From an uncultured Tolumonas sp. (lineage in GTDB: Bacteria > Pseudomonadota > Gammaproteobacteria > Enterobacterales > Aeromonadaceae), in contig NZ_OY829945.1 in NCBI RefSeq assembly GCF_963556105.2, positions 973,001-1,037,000 of the forward strand: 64,000 bases of DNA, written 5' to 3'. The notes beneath the pieces are model-generated. The model saw only the letters and a program-made list of their open reading frames with translations. It had not been told where the DNA came from and made no database searches. The number at the start of each line of letters is the position of its first letter. Positions within the stretch are counted from its first letter, which is position 1. Below are positions 16,628 through 29,596 of the stretch, one piece after another. The position numbers were made by a program, and so were the translations under genes.

Positions 16628-18013
16628 ATGGATTGCGATGAACGTAAACTATTTGTCCTCGATACCAACGTGCTGTTGCACGAACCTCTGTCCATCTACT
16701 CCTTTCAGGAACACGACATTGTCATTCCGATGACGGTGCTCGAAGAGCTTGATAACATCAAAGATCGGCAAAAAGATGTCAGTCGCGAAGCGCGGGTGGC
16801 GATCCGTACGCTGGAAGATGTGTTTCGCGATGCCACGCCGGAGCAAATTACCAGTGGTATTTGTTTGACCGAAAAAACCAGCGGCGCAGGCTGCTGTGGT
16901 TTGATCTCCATTTTCAGCGATCACCATTTACCGGGCGGGGAAGAGGTCTTTACCAGTAAAGAAGCCGACAATCGGATCATCAATCTGGCACTTCACCTGC
17001 AAAAAGTCCGTAAAGATCGCGTTGTCGTGCTGGTGACCAAAGACATCAACATGCGCCTGAAAGCTAAAGGGGCGGGGTTGGAAAAGGTTGAGGATTATCG
17101 TACCGACCAATTGATCGATGATATTCGCCTGCTGGCAAAAGGTTTTCAAAAAATAGACGGCGCCTTCTGGGATAAAGTGGGCCAGTGTGAAACGGTCTCT
17201 TATGGTCGTGATGTTCATCATCAGATTGATGAAACCATCTTGCCGGGGACGCACATTAATCAGTATCTGATTGATGAGGCGCAAACTTTTGCCGGGCGGG
17301 TACAAAAACACGAAGACGGCAAATTATTCATCAAAGATATCGGTTACGAGCGTCTGATGAATCGTCATGCCTGGGGGGTACATCCAAAAAACGTTTATCA
17401 GGGAATGGCGCTGGATGCCTTGCTCGACCCAACCATTGATCTGGTGATCCTCACCGGGCCGGCCGGTTGTGGTAAAACGCTGCTGGCGATGGCTGCCGCA
17501 TTGGAACTGGTTATCGAACGTGGCATTTATGAACGGATTATCGTGACCCGCAACACGCCGGAAATTGCGGAAAGTATCGGTTTTCTGCCCGGCACCGAAG
17601 AAGAAAAAATGCTGCCGTGGCTAGCCGCTGTCACCGATACGCTGGAGGTCTTACATAAGCATGATGAAAGCCGTGAAACTTCGCTGCAATACATCATGGA
17701 GAAAGCCAACATCCAGTTTAAATCAGTGAATTTCATGCGTGGCCGTAGTTTTCAAAACACCTTTGTTTTATTGGATGAGTGCCAAAATCTCACCGCATCA
17801 CAATTAAAAACCATCATTACCCGCTGTGGTGAAGGCACTAAAATTGTCTGCTCCGGTAACTTGGCGCAGATCGATTCTAACTATCTGACCCCGGTAACAT
17901 CCGGTCTGACCTATATTGTGGAACGTTTCAAAAACTTTGAAGGTAGCGCCAATATCTTCTTAAATGGCGTTATTAGAAGTCGATTGGCCTCGTTTGCCGA
18001 AGAGAATTTGTAA
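16628..18013 (+). CDS. PIN-domain and PhoH-type ATPase protein
   Basis: A 461-residue fusion of an N-terminal PIN domain (residues about 7-140, with LFVLDTNVLLHEPLSIYSF and VLEELDNIKD) and a C-terminal PhoH ATPase (Walker A TGPAGCGKTLLAMAAA near 277-290, Walker B VLLDECQNLT near 380-390). PIN-PhoH proteins of this type (YlaK-like) act as RNA helicase-nucleases in the few cases studied. AAAGGAGG precedes the start. It is the first core-type gene right of the accessory region. A GC-rich hairpin around 18023-18051 follows it. Confidence 0.9.
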   Translation: MDCDERKLFVLDTNVLLHEPLSIYSFQEHDIVIPMTVLEELDNIKDRQKDVSREARVAIRTLEDVFRDATPEQITSGICLTEKTSGAGCCGLISIFSDHHLPGGEEVFTSKEADNRIINLALHLQKVRKDRVVVLVTKDINMRLKAKGAGLEKVEDYRTDQLIDDIRLLAKGFQKIDGAFWDKVGQCETVSYGRDVHHQIDETILPGTHINQYLIDEAQTFAGRVQKHEDGKLFIKDIGYERLMNRHAWGVHPKNVYQGMALDALLDPTIDLVILTGPAGCGKTLLAMAAALELVIERGIYERIIVTRNTPEIAESIGFLPGTEEEKMLPWLAAVTDTLEVLHKHDESRETSLQYIMEKANIQFKSVNFMRGRSFQNTFVLLDECQNLTASQLKTIITRCGEGTKIVCSGNLAQIDSNYLTPVTSGLTYIVERFKNFEGSANIFLNGVIRSRLASFAEENL

Positions 18014-18057
18014 TTTCCTGCCAGCCCCCCTTGCTTGGTGCTGGGGGGCATTCAACA

Positions 18058-18744
18058 CTACAGCCCTAGGTAAGCGGCGAAGGCACGACTCGGTGGCTCT
18101 TGTAGTGCGTCCATCGGCGCGATAAAGGCCAGTTTCCCGTCATCGACAAATCCCAGCCAATCCGCCAGATCTTTCGCTTCTTGTGGTTGATGCGATACCA
18201 ACAGCACACCAATACGTTGTTCTGTCGCCAACATTCTCACCTCCTGCATCATCTCCTGACGCAAAGCAGGGTCAAGTGCCGAGAAGGGCTCATCCAGTAA
18301 CAGATAGGGTTTACGTCGTACCAGACAACGCGCTAACGCGACACGTTGTTGTTGCCCACCAGAAAGTGAGGTCGGTAAACGATCGAGTAATTCGCTGATC
18401 TGTAAGCGTTCTGCCGCCTGCTGCAATGCGTTTTGCTCCAGACGTGATAATTTCAGATTAGACCGTAAGCCTAGCCCGATATTCTGGCGCACGGTTAAAT
18501 GTTCAAACAGATTGTGCTGTTGGAACAGCATGGTAAATGGGCGTGCAGCTGGTGGTAGCGTGGCGATATTCTGACCATCGGCGAGCAGGGTTCCGGCGGT
18601 GAACGGTACAAACCCGGCGAGCATTTCCAATAAAGTCGATTTACCGCTACCGGAGCGCCCCAACAATAAGCCTATTTCGCCCGGTTGCAGGCGCAATGAA
18701 AACTCAAACGAGCGCCCTTGCCGTTGGGTTTGTAACTGTTCGAC
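18058..18744 (-). CDS. thiQ: Thiamine ABC transporter ATP-binding protein ThiQ
   Basis: A protein of about 230 residues with all ABC ATPase motifs: Walker A LLLGRSGSGKSTLLEML, signature LSGGQQQRVALARCL, and Walker B YLLLDEPFSALD. It energises import of thiamine and its phosphates by ThiBPQ at the inner membrane. Its start region overlaps the end of thiP; the upstream-most ATG is at 18756, and the next at about 18753. Order and strand (thiB-thiP-thiQ behind a TPP riboswitch) give the substrate. Confidence 0.9.
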   Translation of the reverse strand, partial: VEQLQTQRQGRSFEFSLRLQPGEIGLLLGRSGSGKSTLLEMLAGFVPFTAGTLLADGQNIATLPPAARPFTMLFQQHNLFEHLTVRQNIGLGLRSNLKLSRLEQNALQQAAERLQISELLDRLPTSLSGGQQQRVALARCLVRRKPYLLLDEPFSALDPALRQEMMQEVRMLATEQRIGVLLVSHQPQEAKDLADWLGFVDDGKLAFIAPMDALQEPPSRAFAAYLGL

Positions 18745-18752
18745 CAATAACA

Positions 18753-20375
18753 TCATGACTCCAGCAATGACGGCGGTTCGCGGTGTTCAGTGCGGCTAGC
18801 CAGCCATTCCACCAACCAAAGTAATGTAATACACAGCAGCAACAAAATGAGCGCGGTTGCTGCCGCTGCGCGCATCTGATAATGCCCAAGCTGTTGATAG
18901 AGCAGCCACGGCAGGGTTTGTAGCTCATCACTGCCAAACATAGCGATAGCGGCTAAATCGCCAAGAGAAAATATCATGCCCAAAGCCAACGCGCGGCCTG
19001 CTGGTCGGCACAATAATGGCCACTCCAACCAATGCAGACGGGAAAACCCGGTTAAGCCTAAGCTGTCGGCCAGTCGATCGTAACGGAGCAACACATCAGC
19101 CATCGGTTCTTGTAATGCCCGTAACGTATAGGGCAAGGCCGCGAGGGCATTGAGCAGCATGACCAGCCAGAAACCATGGGCAAACAGATCTACTTTTTCT
19201 TGCAGTAAAATAAACAAGCCGGTGCTGAGCACCGATGTGGGGATCAGTAAAATCAACGACCCGGTGCCGGACAATAAACGCCCCCAGCGTGGCGATTGAC
19301 GACGGACACTGAGATGACGGCAACTCAATAACAAACCGATGCTCAAAACCAGCGCTAATGTGCCTGCACTTAGCGCAATTTGTAACGATTGCAAGGTGGT
19401 GTGCACTAGCAACGATTGTTGCCATGCCAAGTCAAACAAGGCCAGCAAGCCATACCAGACAATAGCGACGAGAGGGGGCAAGAACAGACCTAAACCACAC
19501 ACTAAAGCCAGACCATCTGGTAACAGTGCATAGCGCTGATAATGGCATACCGGTTGATGTGACGATGACAGGCTTGCAGTCGCAGGTTTTAACCAGCCGT
19601 AACTGAGCACCACGAGTGTGCCCAATAACAGCTGCCAGCAGGCTAGTTGCCCGGCTGAAGCCAGATCAAAATCAAAGCGCAAGGCCTGATAGATGGCGAC
19701 TTCCAGTGTGGTCGCTTGCGGGCCGCCGCCTAACGCCATCACGATGGTAAAGCTGGTAAAACAGAGCATGAAGATCAGACTGGCTAAGCCCGGCAATAAA
19801 CGGCGCATCGCAGGCCATTCCAACCAGCAAAAACGGCTCCATTCTGGCATATCCAGCTGAGCGGCTTGGCGCCAATGATTAGCTGGAATTTGTTCTAATG
19901 CTTGCACCAGCCAGCGGGTTGCCAGCGGCATATTAAAAAAGACATGCGCCAGTAAAATGCCCGATAAACCAAACAGATAATCCGGTAGTGGCAGGCCGAT
20001 TTGCCGCATCAATTGCGTGAGCCACCCCTGCGCACCATGCACGGCGACCAATCCAAACAGGGCAATAATAACGGGCAACACCTGCGATAACCCAAACAGG
20101 TGTAATAACAGTGTTTTTCCGGGAAATTGACGGTGGAACAATGCCCTAGCGAGTGGAATGGCCAGCAGCAAACTCAGCAGCGCAGAAAGTGCGGCCTGTT
20201 TGAGGCTAAACCAGGCCACATGCGTCAGATAGCTGTCTTGCCATAATACGTCTTGCCCTAATAACAACGCACTGGTTTCCGGCTGACTTAACAGTGCTGC
20301 CAACGGACCAAGAGTTACAGATAAAATCAGGGCGGCCACCAGACCGCCCGAGACCCACCAGAAACGGCGCAACAT
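18753..20375 (-). CDS. thiP: Thiamine ABC transporter permease ThiP
   Basis: About 540 residues from the ATG at 20375, which overlaps the thiB stop as TGATG; an earlier in-frame ATG at 20411 would overlap thiB by 37 bases. Twelve or so hydrophobic segments are seen, in two homologous halves, each with a permease EAA-like loop (LEQIPANHWRQAAQLDMPEW and YDRLADSLGLTGFSRLHWLEW). ThiP forms the membrane channel for periplasmic thiamine bound by ThiB. Confidence 0.9.
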   Translation of the reverse strand: MLRRFWWVSGGLVAALILSVTLGPLAALLSQPETSALLLGQDVLWQDSYLTHVAWFSLKQAALSALLSLLLAIPLARALFHRQFPGKTLLLHLFGLSQVLPVIIALFGLVAVHGAQGWLTQLMRQIGLPLPDYLFGLSGILLAHVFFNMPLATRWLVQALEQIPANHWRQAAQLDMPEWSRFCWLEWPAMRRLLPGLASLIFMLCFTSFTIVMALGGGPQATTLEVAIYQALRFDFDLASAGQLACWQLLLGTLVVLSYGWLKPATASLSSSHQPVCHYQRYALLPDGLALVCGLGLFLPPLVAIVWYGLLALFDLAWQQSLLVHTTLQSLQIALSAGTLALVLSIGLLLSCRHLSVRRQSPRWGRLLSGTGSLILLIPTSVLSTGLFILLQEKVDLFAHGFWLVMLLNALAALPYTLRALQEPMADVLLRYDRLADSLGLTGFSRLHWLEWPLLCRPAGRALALGMIFSLGDLAAIAMFGSDELQTLPWLLYQQLGHYQMRAAAATALILLLLCITLLWLVEWLASRTEHREPPSLLES

Positions 20376-21376
20376 CAATGGCTGACGGCCTGTAGCCATT
20401 CTTTCACCCAAACTTTACGTTGAGTGCCCAATTTTTTGGCATCCACCGATAATGTTTTGGCTGGCGTTTCGTTTTGGTTGAAATCTTTTGGTAATGTCAC
20501 ATTGGTGACCGGATACATCCAGTTGCCTTCTGGGATCAGATTCTGGAAGCGATCCGTCAGCATAAATTGCATAAATTGCTGCGCCAGTTTTGGCTGGGCC
20601 GCATTTTTCAATTGGCCCGCTACTTCCACCTGACGCACATGCCCTTCACTGAACAAGGCTGCCCGATATTGCAGATTGTGTTCCGCCAGACGGTGATAGG
20701 CGGGTGACGTGGTGTAAGAAAGCACCAAATCAGACTGACCTTTCAGGAACATGCCGTAAGCTTCGCTCCAGCCTTTGGTTACGGTCACCGTTTTTTTCGC
20801 CAGTTGTTCCCACGCAGCAGGCGCTTTATCGCCATACACCTGTTTTACCCACAACAACAGACCTTGCCCTGGTGTACTGGTACGCGGATCTTCATAGATG
20901 ATTTTCAGATCGTTACGCTCGACCAACTCTTTCAGACTTTGCGGTGGCTGCTTCAGTTTGCTGCTGTCATACACAAACGAGAAATAACCATAATCAAATG
21001 GCAGGAAGGTGGTGTCTTGCCAACCGCCGGGCAGGCTTAAGCTTTTCAGATCGTTGTGATGTGGTGTAAACAATTTACTATTATGCGCATCGGCCAACAT
21101 GGCTTCATCCATGCCCAGCGCGACGTCAGCTTTGCTGTGTGCACCTTCAAGCTTCAGACGATTGAGGATCGCCACGCCATCTTCGAGTTTGACCCATTTC
21201 AACTCGCAATTACACTCTGCTTCAAAGGCGAGTTTGATTTTCGGGCCTGGGCCCCATTCACCGGCAAACGAGTCGTAGGTATAAACGGTTAACACGGGTT
21301 TTGTTTCGGCAGCTTGAGCAACCCCAGATGCAGTGAATAAAGCGGCAGCCAGAGATAATGACCAGGAAAGACGCAT
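20375..21376 (-). CDS. thiB: Thiamine-binding periplasmic protein ThiB
   Basis: About 333 residues from the ATG at 21376, chosen because GGAG lies six bases upstream; an ATG at 21388 overlaps that site. A signal peptide (MRLSWSLSLAAALFTASGVA, cut before AETKPVL) sends it to the periplasm. VYTYDSFAGEWGPGPKIKLAFE and the later TPGQGLLLWVKQVYGD are typical of the thiamine/TPP binding family. It is first in thiBPQ and is preceded by a TPP riboswitch. Confidence 0.93.
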   Translation of the reverse strand: MRLSWSLSLAAALFTASGVAQAAETKPVLTVYTYDSFAGEWGPGPKIKLAFEAECNCELKWVKLEDGVAILNRLKLEGAHSKADVALGMDEAMLADAHNSKLFTPHHNDLKSLSLPGGWQDTTFLPFDYGYFSFVYDSSKLKQPPQSLKELVERNDLKIIYEDPRTSTPGQGLLLWVKQVYGDKAPAAWEQLAKKTVTVTKGWSEAYGMFLKGQSDLVLSYTTSPAYHRLAEHNLQYRAALFSEGHVRQVEVAGQLKNAAQPKLAQQFMQFMLTDRFQNLIPEGNWMYPVTNVTLPKDFNQNETPAKTLSVDAKKLGTQRKVWVKEWLQAVSH

Positions 21377-21401
21377 GCTGTACTCCATAAAATATTCTAA
21401 C

Positions 21402-21416
21402 GGTTCATCATGAACC
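21402..21416 (-). other. Short hairpin upstream of thiB
   Basis: GGTTCATCATGAACC is a near-perfect palindrome between the riboswitch and the thiB start. It could be part of the riboswitch expression platform near the ribosome-binding site. Confidence 0.3.
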
Positions 21417-21485
21417 TTATTGAAACAACAGGATGATCAGAACGGGCGTCAATCGTTTGTAACAAAAACGGCATAACATTACTTA

Positions 21486-21564
21486 TCTCAAATCCCTACG
21501 CCAGTATAAGCTGGATCAGGTTCACCGGGTGTGATCTCAGCGGACGCCCGCACCCCGTTTGAGA
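21486..21564 (-). promoter_or_regulatory. TPP (thi-box) riboswitch of thiBPQ
   Basis: Read on the minus strand, TCTCAAACGGGGTGC is followed by CTGAGATCACACCC and GAACCTGATCCAG, then ACTGGCGTAGGGATTTGAGA. These are the conserved thi-box elements, with the closing stem TCTCAAA/TTTGAGA. It binds thiamine pyrophosphate and lowers expression of the transporter when TPP is plentiful. About 110 bases separate it from the thiB start. Confidence 0.96.
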
Positions 21565-21717
21565 AACAATCTTATTTTAGTATCGAAACGTTATTCTAGT
21601 AACGAAACTGCGGTAAAACCAGTGACGGAACAGTTGAGTGGTGCTAGTTTTTGATGGTATCTGGTTGGGTTTACAGAAGCCATGGCTGATTTTTAATCTT
21701 TTTTCTAGGAGAACACT

Positions 21718-22011
21718 ATGCTGACGACTACCCGGGAACGCCGTACCTTCATGCGCATGGTGATCAATGCACCCGTCACGTTGGTACGTGGTTCAGAACG
21801 GATTATTGCAACTTGTCGTGATCTCAGTGCTAATGGGATGTCGATTGAAGCAGAAGTGGCCACTGTTTTTACCGTAGGTGAACAACTGAGTGTGAGTTTA
21901 TCGACCAACAGTAATGCACTGCCGCCGTTTGTTGCCGAGGCTAAAATTATTCGCGCAGACAAAGTAGACGGTGTTTATCAGTTAGGGGTTGAGTTTGTCG
22001 TAGTAAGCTGA
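21718..22011 (+). CDS. PilZ-domain cyclic-di-GMP-binding protein
   Basis: A 97-residue single-domain PilZ protein. The two ligand motifs are present: RxxxR in ERRTFMRM (residues 7-14) and DLSANGM (about 37-43). TAGGAG lies upstream of the ATG. Stand-alone PilZ proteins act as c-di-GMP receptors that alter motility or surface behaviour; the partner here is unknown. The 3' end overlaps the convergent transglutaminase-like gene by 34 bp. Confidence 0.88.
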   Translation: MLTTTRERRTFMRMVINAPVTLVRGSERIIATCRDLSANGMSIEAEVATVFTVGEQLSVSLSTNSNALPPFVAEAKIIRADKVDGVYQLGVEFVVVS

Positions 22012-22967
22012 ACCCGCTCATATTGATACTGATTATTTCGAATGTATAACTGACTTTTATCTCCGGCGATCCCCGGTGGGATCTCTGCCGGGCCAGTGAC
22101 CTCTAGCGGAATAAACGGTTGACCATCTATAGTGATGGTCTCTTCGTTGCCTGCCCGTCGTGATAACGTGATTGCTAAGAACGCATGATCTGGCACATAG
22201 ACAATCGCCTGCGGCAAATCTGGATAAAGTGCCATCAGCAATGACATCAGCAGTGTGCTTTTGCTGTCACAATCGCCTCGGTTTTGCTCTAACACTTGTT
22301 CTGGCATCAGAAAACCAACGCCACGCTGACCATTCGCGGTTTCCAGTGGGTCGTATGGGATCGATTGCACGAAATTTAATAAACCTGCGACCACCAACGA
22401 TTTTTCGTCATTCTGATAACGCTGTTTTTGTTCTTCAGACGCCGAGCTGATGATCATGCGTTGCAGTGCTTGTGCTGTTTCTTGCAATTCCGGGCTGCTG
22501 TCAGTGGCGATCCTAACATGATCAGGGCGGATCAAATGACCATTATTACCATCATGGCGTTTATAGTAATGTTGATCGAGATAAGCCATAAACAAGGTAT
22601 CTTGTTGCTGCGCTAACCAGCTTTTTATTTGTGGTAACAACGTTTGATCTGTTGCTTGAAAATCTACGGTGCTGCTATCAGCCGTTTTACTATAGCGAAA
22701 GCTGGCATCTGGAAATTGCTCGCGCGCATCGCGCAGTAATTGCTGAAATACAAATGCATCGGCCTGAGCCGGCCGCCATGCACTCCAGGGGGGCAAGGCG
22801 GTTTCTTCTGGTAATGTTAACGTGAAAGCCTGTGTGGCTACCGTTTCATATTGCCACACATAATGCAGTTGTAAGGTGTCGCGGGAAAAGGCGAGTTGTC
22901 GTGCACTGGCTGTGCCGCATAGCACCGCCAGTGTCAGACCAAGCATGGGGATCAGGCGAATTGCCAT
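21978..22967 (-). CDS. Exported transglutaminase-like protein
   Basis: About 329 residues from the ATG at 22967 (AGGA upstream); an ATG at 22985 also exists. A signal peptide or anchor (AIRLIPMLGLTLAVLCGTAS) is followed by a domain with the Cys-His-Asp arrangement of transglutaminase-like proteins: NRGDCDSKSTLLMSLLMAL for the Cys and VPDHAFLAIT for the His. Substrate unknown. It overlaps the end of the ABC exporter gene, so the two are probably one transcript. Confidence 0.72.
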   Translation of the reverse strand: MAIRLIPMLGLTLAVLCGTASARQLAFSRDTLQLHYVWQYETVATQAFTLTLPEETALPPWSAWRPAQADAFVFQQLLRDAREQFPDASFRYSKTADSSTVDFQATDQTLLPQIKSWLAQQQDTLFMAYLDQHYYKRHDGNNGHLIRPDHVRIATDSSPELQETAQALQRMIISSASEEQKQRYQNDEKSLVVAGLLNFVQSIPYDPLETANGQRGVGFLMPEQVLEQNRGDCDSKSTLLMSLLMALYPDLPQAIVYVPDHAFLAITLSRRAGNEETITIDGQPFIPLEVTGPAEIPPGIAGDKSQLYIRNNQYQYERVQLTTTNSTPN

Positions 22968-24661
22968 TGTCCATTTTCCTGCCATAACAGCTTTTTCTCG
23001 TGGAACGGATGCAGTGTGCTGCGATGACCAACACTGACCATAATGGTCTGTGGCAACTCCTGACGCAGCAAGCGATAAAGCAACGCTTCGCTTTGTTCAT
23101 CCAGCGCCGAAGTTGCTTCATCTAAAAATAGCACATCCGGTTTCACCAGCAGGATACGCGCAAATGCCACACGCTGCTGTTCACCGAGACTTAAAATCTG
23201 CCCCCATAGTTCTACGTCATCCAGTTTAGCGGCGACTTTTTCCAGCCCGACAGCCTGCAGTGCTTTCATGGCATCGGCACTGCTGACTTCCGTCAGCGGG
23301 TAACTCATGGCTTGTCGCAGACTTCCTAATGGCAGATAGGGTTTTTGTGACAAAAACAGCGATTGGCTATTTGCCGGGTAATTTACTTTGCCGGTCGCGA
23401 AAGGCCATAACCCGGCCAGTGTGCGTAGCAGCGTCGATTTACCGCAACCGGACGGGCCTTGGATCAGCAAGGAATCACCAGCGGTCAGTTGCCAGTTGGC
23501 ATTTTTCATTAAGCTGGCGCCATCGGGTTGTGAGATGCCAACTTGTTGTAATTGCAGCGCGTTGCCGGTTTTTTCTGGTTGCAGACGCGGCAAGTTTTCA
23601 GCTTGTTGTAAGCCTTGTTCAAAGGTTGCCAAACGGTCGACCACCGATTTCCAACGCGCCAAATCGGTATAGCTATCGACCAGCAACGACATCGAACCCT
23701 GCACAATGCCAAAAGCAGAGAGCGTCTGCATCAGATCACCCAAGGTGATCTGTTTGGCGAAATAGAGAGGCGCCGCCAGAATGACCGGGAAAATCACTGC
23801 GGTTTGGTTAAAACCCAGCGTGAAAAAGCCCAGAATTTTCTGGCGTTTCATCAGAGCATAGAAGTTATCGACTACTTGCAGGAAGCGTTGGCGCAGATAA
23901 CCACCTTCTTCCGTTGCACCCTGATACAGCGCGATAGACTCGGCATTTTCGCGCATGCGTACCAGTGAAAAACGGAAATCCGCTTCATAGCGTTGTTGGT
24001 TGAAGTTCAACCGAACCAACGGGCGCCCGATCCAAAAGGTAATGACCGTACCGAACACAGCATAGGCCAGCGCGGCCCATACCATGTAACCCTGTGTCAG
24101 TTGAAAGGTAGTGTTACCGAGTGTCAATGTGGATGGTTTGGATAATGTCCATAACACACCGAGGAAGGTGAACAGGGTGGCAATTTGTGACAAGAAGCCA
24201 ATCGATAGTGATAGCGTTGAACCGACAAACTCATTGATATCTTCGGCGATACGTTGGTCGGGGTTATCGGTTTGTCGGTCGGTGAGCTGTAAGCGGTAGA
24301 AGTTATTATTTTCCAACCAGTGCGCGATCCGGTTTTGTGTCAGCCAGCGACGCCAGACGATCTGCAGCATCTGATTAAAGTAAGTGCGATGCACACCGAC
24401 TAACACCCAGATCGCGGCCAGCCAACTGAAGGTCAGCAATAAACTTTTAAATTCAGGAAAGTCATAGCCTTGAATCGAGTTATAGAACTGGTTATGCCAG
24501 CTGTTCAGCACTTTTTGCAGATAAACTGAACCAGCAGATAACGCCAGTACAACCAATAAAAGTAAGAGGCCTTTTGTCTTGCCTTCTTTTGATGCCCAGA
24601 ATGGCTTTAATAGCATCCAGAAGTTGCGCCACAGGTGTTTGACCGGTGGGGTAGGTGTCAT
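22952..24661 (-). CDS. SbmA/BacA-like ABC transporter, fused permease-ATPase (YddA type)
   Basis: A 569-residue protein with five to six membrane helices in the first 330 residues and a C-terminal ABC ATPase: Walker A IQGPSGCGKSTLLRTLAGL, signature LSLGEQQRVAFARILL, Walker B DVLFLDEATSALDEQSE. The membrane part (NNFYRLQLTDRQTDNPDQRI, then DINEFVGSTLSLSIGFLSQI) is that of the SbmA/BacA/YddA family, related to importers of peptides, bleomycin and vitamin B12. The substrate cannot be told from sequence. Confidence 0.88.
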   Translation of the reverse strand: MTPTPPVKHLWRNFWMLLKPFWASKEGKTKGLLLLLVVLALSAGSVYLQKVLNSWHNQFYNSIQGYDFPEFKSLLLTFSWLAAIWVLVGVHRTYFNQMLQIVWRRWLTQNRIAHWLENNNFYRLQLTDRQTDNPDQRIAEDINEFVGSTLSLSIGFLSQIATLFTFLGVLWTLSKPSTLTLGNTTFQLTQGYMVWAALAYAVFGTVITFWIGRPLVRLNFNQQRYEADFRFSLVRMRENAESIALYQGATEEGGYLRQRFLQVVDNFYALMKRQKILGFFTLGFNQTAVIFPVILAAPLYFAKQITLGDLMQTLSAFGIVQGSMSLLVDSYTDLARWKSVVDRLATFEQGLQQAENLPRLQPEKTGNALQLQQVGISQPDGASLMKNANWQLTAGDSLLIQGPSGCGKSTLLRTLAGLWPFATGKVNYPANSQSLFLSQKPYLPLGSLRQAMSYPLTEVSSADAMKALQAVGLEKVAAKLDDVELWGQILSLGEQQRVAFARILLVKPDVLFLDEATSALDEQSEALLYRLLRQELPQTIMVSVGHRSTLHPFHEKKLLWQENGQWQFA

Positions 24662-24771
24662 GATTTAACTCCCGTTATGACAGCATGTTGCGGTCATGTT
24701 GCCAGAGTGGGCAAGGAAATCAATCGGATGTCGTGTATCGGTATGTAATGAGGTGTTATTCATTGAAAAAC

Positions 24772-24799
24772 AAAAGGGAAGCGTGATGGCTTCCCTTTT
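24772..24799. terminator. Rho-independent terminator after leuD
   Basis: AAAAGGGAAGC-GTGATG-GCTTCCCTTTT, an 11-bp perfect stem with A/T-runs on both sides. It ends the leu operon read from the right. Confidence 0.85.
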
Positions 24800-24823
24800 A
24801 GGTATTGCTTATGCGATCAGCAA

Positions 24824-25423
24824 TTACAACCAGGCTGGTTGTTTGGCTTCATACGCATCAATCGCATCAGCATGTTGCAGCGTCAGGCCGATGTTATCCA
24901 GACCATTCATGATGCAATAACGACGGAAATCATCGATTTCAAACTTGAAGCAGTAATCTGCAGCGCGGACTTCTTTGGCTTCTAGATCAACCGTGATGGT
25001 CTGGCCTTCGTTGGCTTCCACCAGTTTGAACAGCGCATCGACTTCGTCGTCTTTCAGACGGACTACCAGCAGGCCGTTATTCAGCGAGTTGCCGTAGAAA
25101 ATGTCGGCAAAACTTGGCGCGATCACTGCTTTCAAACCGTAATCAGCCAGTGCCCATGGCGCATGTTCACGGCTGGAGCCGTTACCGAAGTTTTCCCGTG
25201 CTAACAGGATAGAAGCACCCTTGTAGCGTGGGAAGTTCAGTACGAATTCCGGGTTTGGCTGCGTGCCAGCCTCATCCAGAAAACGCCAGTCATGAAACAG
25301 ATTCTGGCCAAAACCCAGTTTGGATACGCGTTGTAAAAACTGCTTCGGAATGATCTGGTCAGTATCAACGTTGGCACTGTCGAGAGGCACAGCCAGACCG
25401 GTATGTTGTTTAAACTCTTGCAT
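24824..25423 (-). CDS. leuD: 3-isopropylmalate dehydratase small subunit LeuD
   Basis: A 199-residue LeuD. With LeuC it isomerises 2-isopropylmalate to 3-isopropylmalate. [20 protein letters not shown] and [16 protein letters not shown] are the conserved swivel-domain motifs. The length equals the Escherichia protein. It is the last gene of leuABCD, 11 bp after leuC, and is followed by a strong terminator. Confidence 0.97.
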   Translation of the reverse strand: MQEFKQHTGLAVPLDSANVDTDQIIPKQFLQRVSKLGFGQNLFHDWRFLDEAGTQPNPEFVLNFPRYKGASILLARENFGNGSSREHAPWALADYGLKAVIAPSFADIFYGNSLNNGLLVVRLKDDEVDALFKLVEANEGQTITVDLEAKEVRAADYCFKFEIDDFRRYCIMNGLDNIGLTLQHADAIDAYEAKQPAWL

Positions 25424-25434
25424 GGCGGTGCTCC

Positions 25435-26832
25435 TTACAGTTCACGAACGTCAACGAAATGACCGGCAATCGCGGCAGCGGCAGCCATAGCAGGGCTGAC
25501 CAGATGGGTACGACCACCACGGCCCTGACGGCCTTCGAAGTTACGGTTGCTGGTGGCAGCACAACGCTCGCCCGGTTCCAGACGGTCGTTGTTCATTGCC
25601 AGACACATAGAGCAACCCGGCAGACGCCATTCAAAACCTGCTTCGGTCAGGATCTTATCCAGACCTTCCGCTTCCGCCTGTGCTTTCACTTGCTGTGAAC
25701 CAGGCACGACCAGCGCCTGCACACCAGCAGCGACTTTGCGGCCTTTTGCCACAGCAGCCGCAGCACGAATGTCTTCGATACGGCCATTGGTGCAAGAGCC
25801 GATAAAGGCTTTATCAATCTTCACGTCAGACAATTTTTGACCCGCGGTCAGCGCCATGTATTCCAACGCTTTCTGCGCAGAGCTACGAGCTACCGGATCT
25901 GCAAAATCTTCTGGTGACGGGATCGGCGTATTGATGCTGATCACTTGGCCTGGGTTAGTGCCCCAAGTCACTTGTGGTTCGATAGCGTTGCCATCTAATA
26001 CCAATTCGGCATCAAACTTAGCACCGGCATCGGTTTTCAGCGTTGACCAGTAGGCAACCGCAGCATCCCAGTCCGCGCCTTTCGGTGCAAACGGACGGCC
26101 TTGCAGGTAATCAAACGTGGTCTGGTCGGCAGCCACCATACCGGCTTTCGCGCCCAGTTCGATCGCCATGTTACAGACGGTCATACGTTCTTCCATGGTC
26201 AGTGCCTGAATTGCAGTGCCACAGAATTCCACGACATAACCAGTACCACCGGCGGTGCCGGTTTTGCCGATAATGGCCAGTACGATATCTTTTGCTGTCA
26301 CGCCAGGGCCGACTTTACCGGTGACTTCGATTTTCATCGTTTTAGCGCGGCTTTGTTTCAGGGTCTGTGTTGCCAATACATGCTCAACTTCCGACGTACC
26401 GATACCAAAGGCCAGTGCACCAAACGCGCCGTGGGTTGCCGTGTGCGAGTCGCCACAAACGATGGTGGTGCCCGGCAGGGTCAGGCCGATTTCCGGGCCC
26501 ATCACGTGCACGATACCTTGCCATTTGTGGTTCAGACCATACAAAGGCACACCGAAATCTTCGGCGTTTTTCATCAGCGTTTGCATCTGCACGCGCGCCA
26601 TCTCGCCGGAAGCATTGATGTCGTTGGTGGTGGTGGAAACGTTGTGATCCATAGTCGCCCAGGTACGGTCGGTGCGACGGACTTTACGACCTTTTTCACG
26701 CAGACCATCAAAGGCCTGCGGGCTGGTGACTTCATGCACCAGATGACGATCGATATAAATGATCGGTGTTTCGCCTGCGGCTTCGTGCACCACATGCGCT
26801 TCAAATACTTTCTGATAAAGCGTCTTAGCCAT
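25435..26832 (-). CDS. leuC: 3-isopropylmalate dehydratase large subunit LeuC
   Basis: A 465-residue aconitase-family subunit with a [4Fe-4S] cluster. Cluster cysteines are seen in [14 protein letters not shown] and [11 protein letters not shown] near the C-terminus. The active-site stretch [20 protein letters not shown] is intact. It starts two bases after leuB ends on the minus strand. Role: leucine synthesis, second step. Confidence 0.97.
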   Translation of the reverse strand: MAKTLYQKVFEAHVVHEAAGETPIIYIDRHLVHEVTSPQAFDGLREKGRKVRRTDRTWATMDHNVSTTTNDINASGEMARVQMQTLMKNAEDFGVPLYGLNHKWQGIVHVMGPEIGLTLPGTTIVCGDSHTATHGAFGALAFGIGTSEVEHVLATQTLKQSRAKTMKIEVTGKVGPGVTAKDIVLAIIGKTGTAGGTGYVVEFCGTAIQALTMEERMTVCNMAIELGAKAGMVAADQTTFDYLQGRPFAPKGADWDAAVAYWSTLKTDAGAKFDAELVLDGNAIEPQVTWGTNPGQVISINTPIPSPEDFADPVARSSAQKALEYMALTAGQKLSDVKIDKAFIGSCTNGRIEDIRAAAAVAKGRKVAAGVQALVVPGSQQVKAQAEAEGLDKILTEAGFEWRLPGCSMCLAMNNDRLEPGERCAATSNRNFEGRQGRGGRTHLVSPAMAAAAAIAGHFVDVREL

Positions 26833-26834
26833 GC

Positions 26835-29494
<2,660 letters not shown>

Positions 29495-29540
29495 ATGAAT
29501 TCCCTCATTAAACTGATGGTCTTGCGCCTGGCGGTAATAA

Positions 29541-29566
29541 AAAACCCGCGCTGTCTGCGCGGGTTT
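29541..29566 (-). terminator. leu operon attenuator terminator
   Basis: On the minus strand a CCCGCGC-AGACA-GCGCGGG hairpin is followed by TTTTTTATT. It lies between the leuL leader peptide and leuA, where a transcription attenuator is expected. Confidence 0.9.
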
Positions 29567-29596
29567 GTTAGATTCTGAGCCTTTATTCAGCTGCAA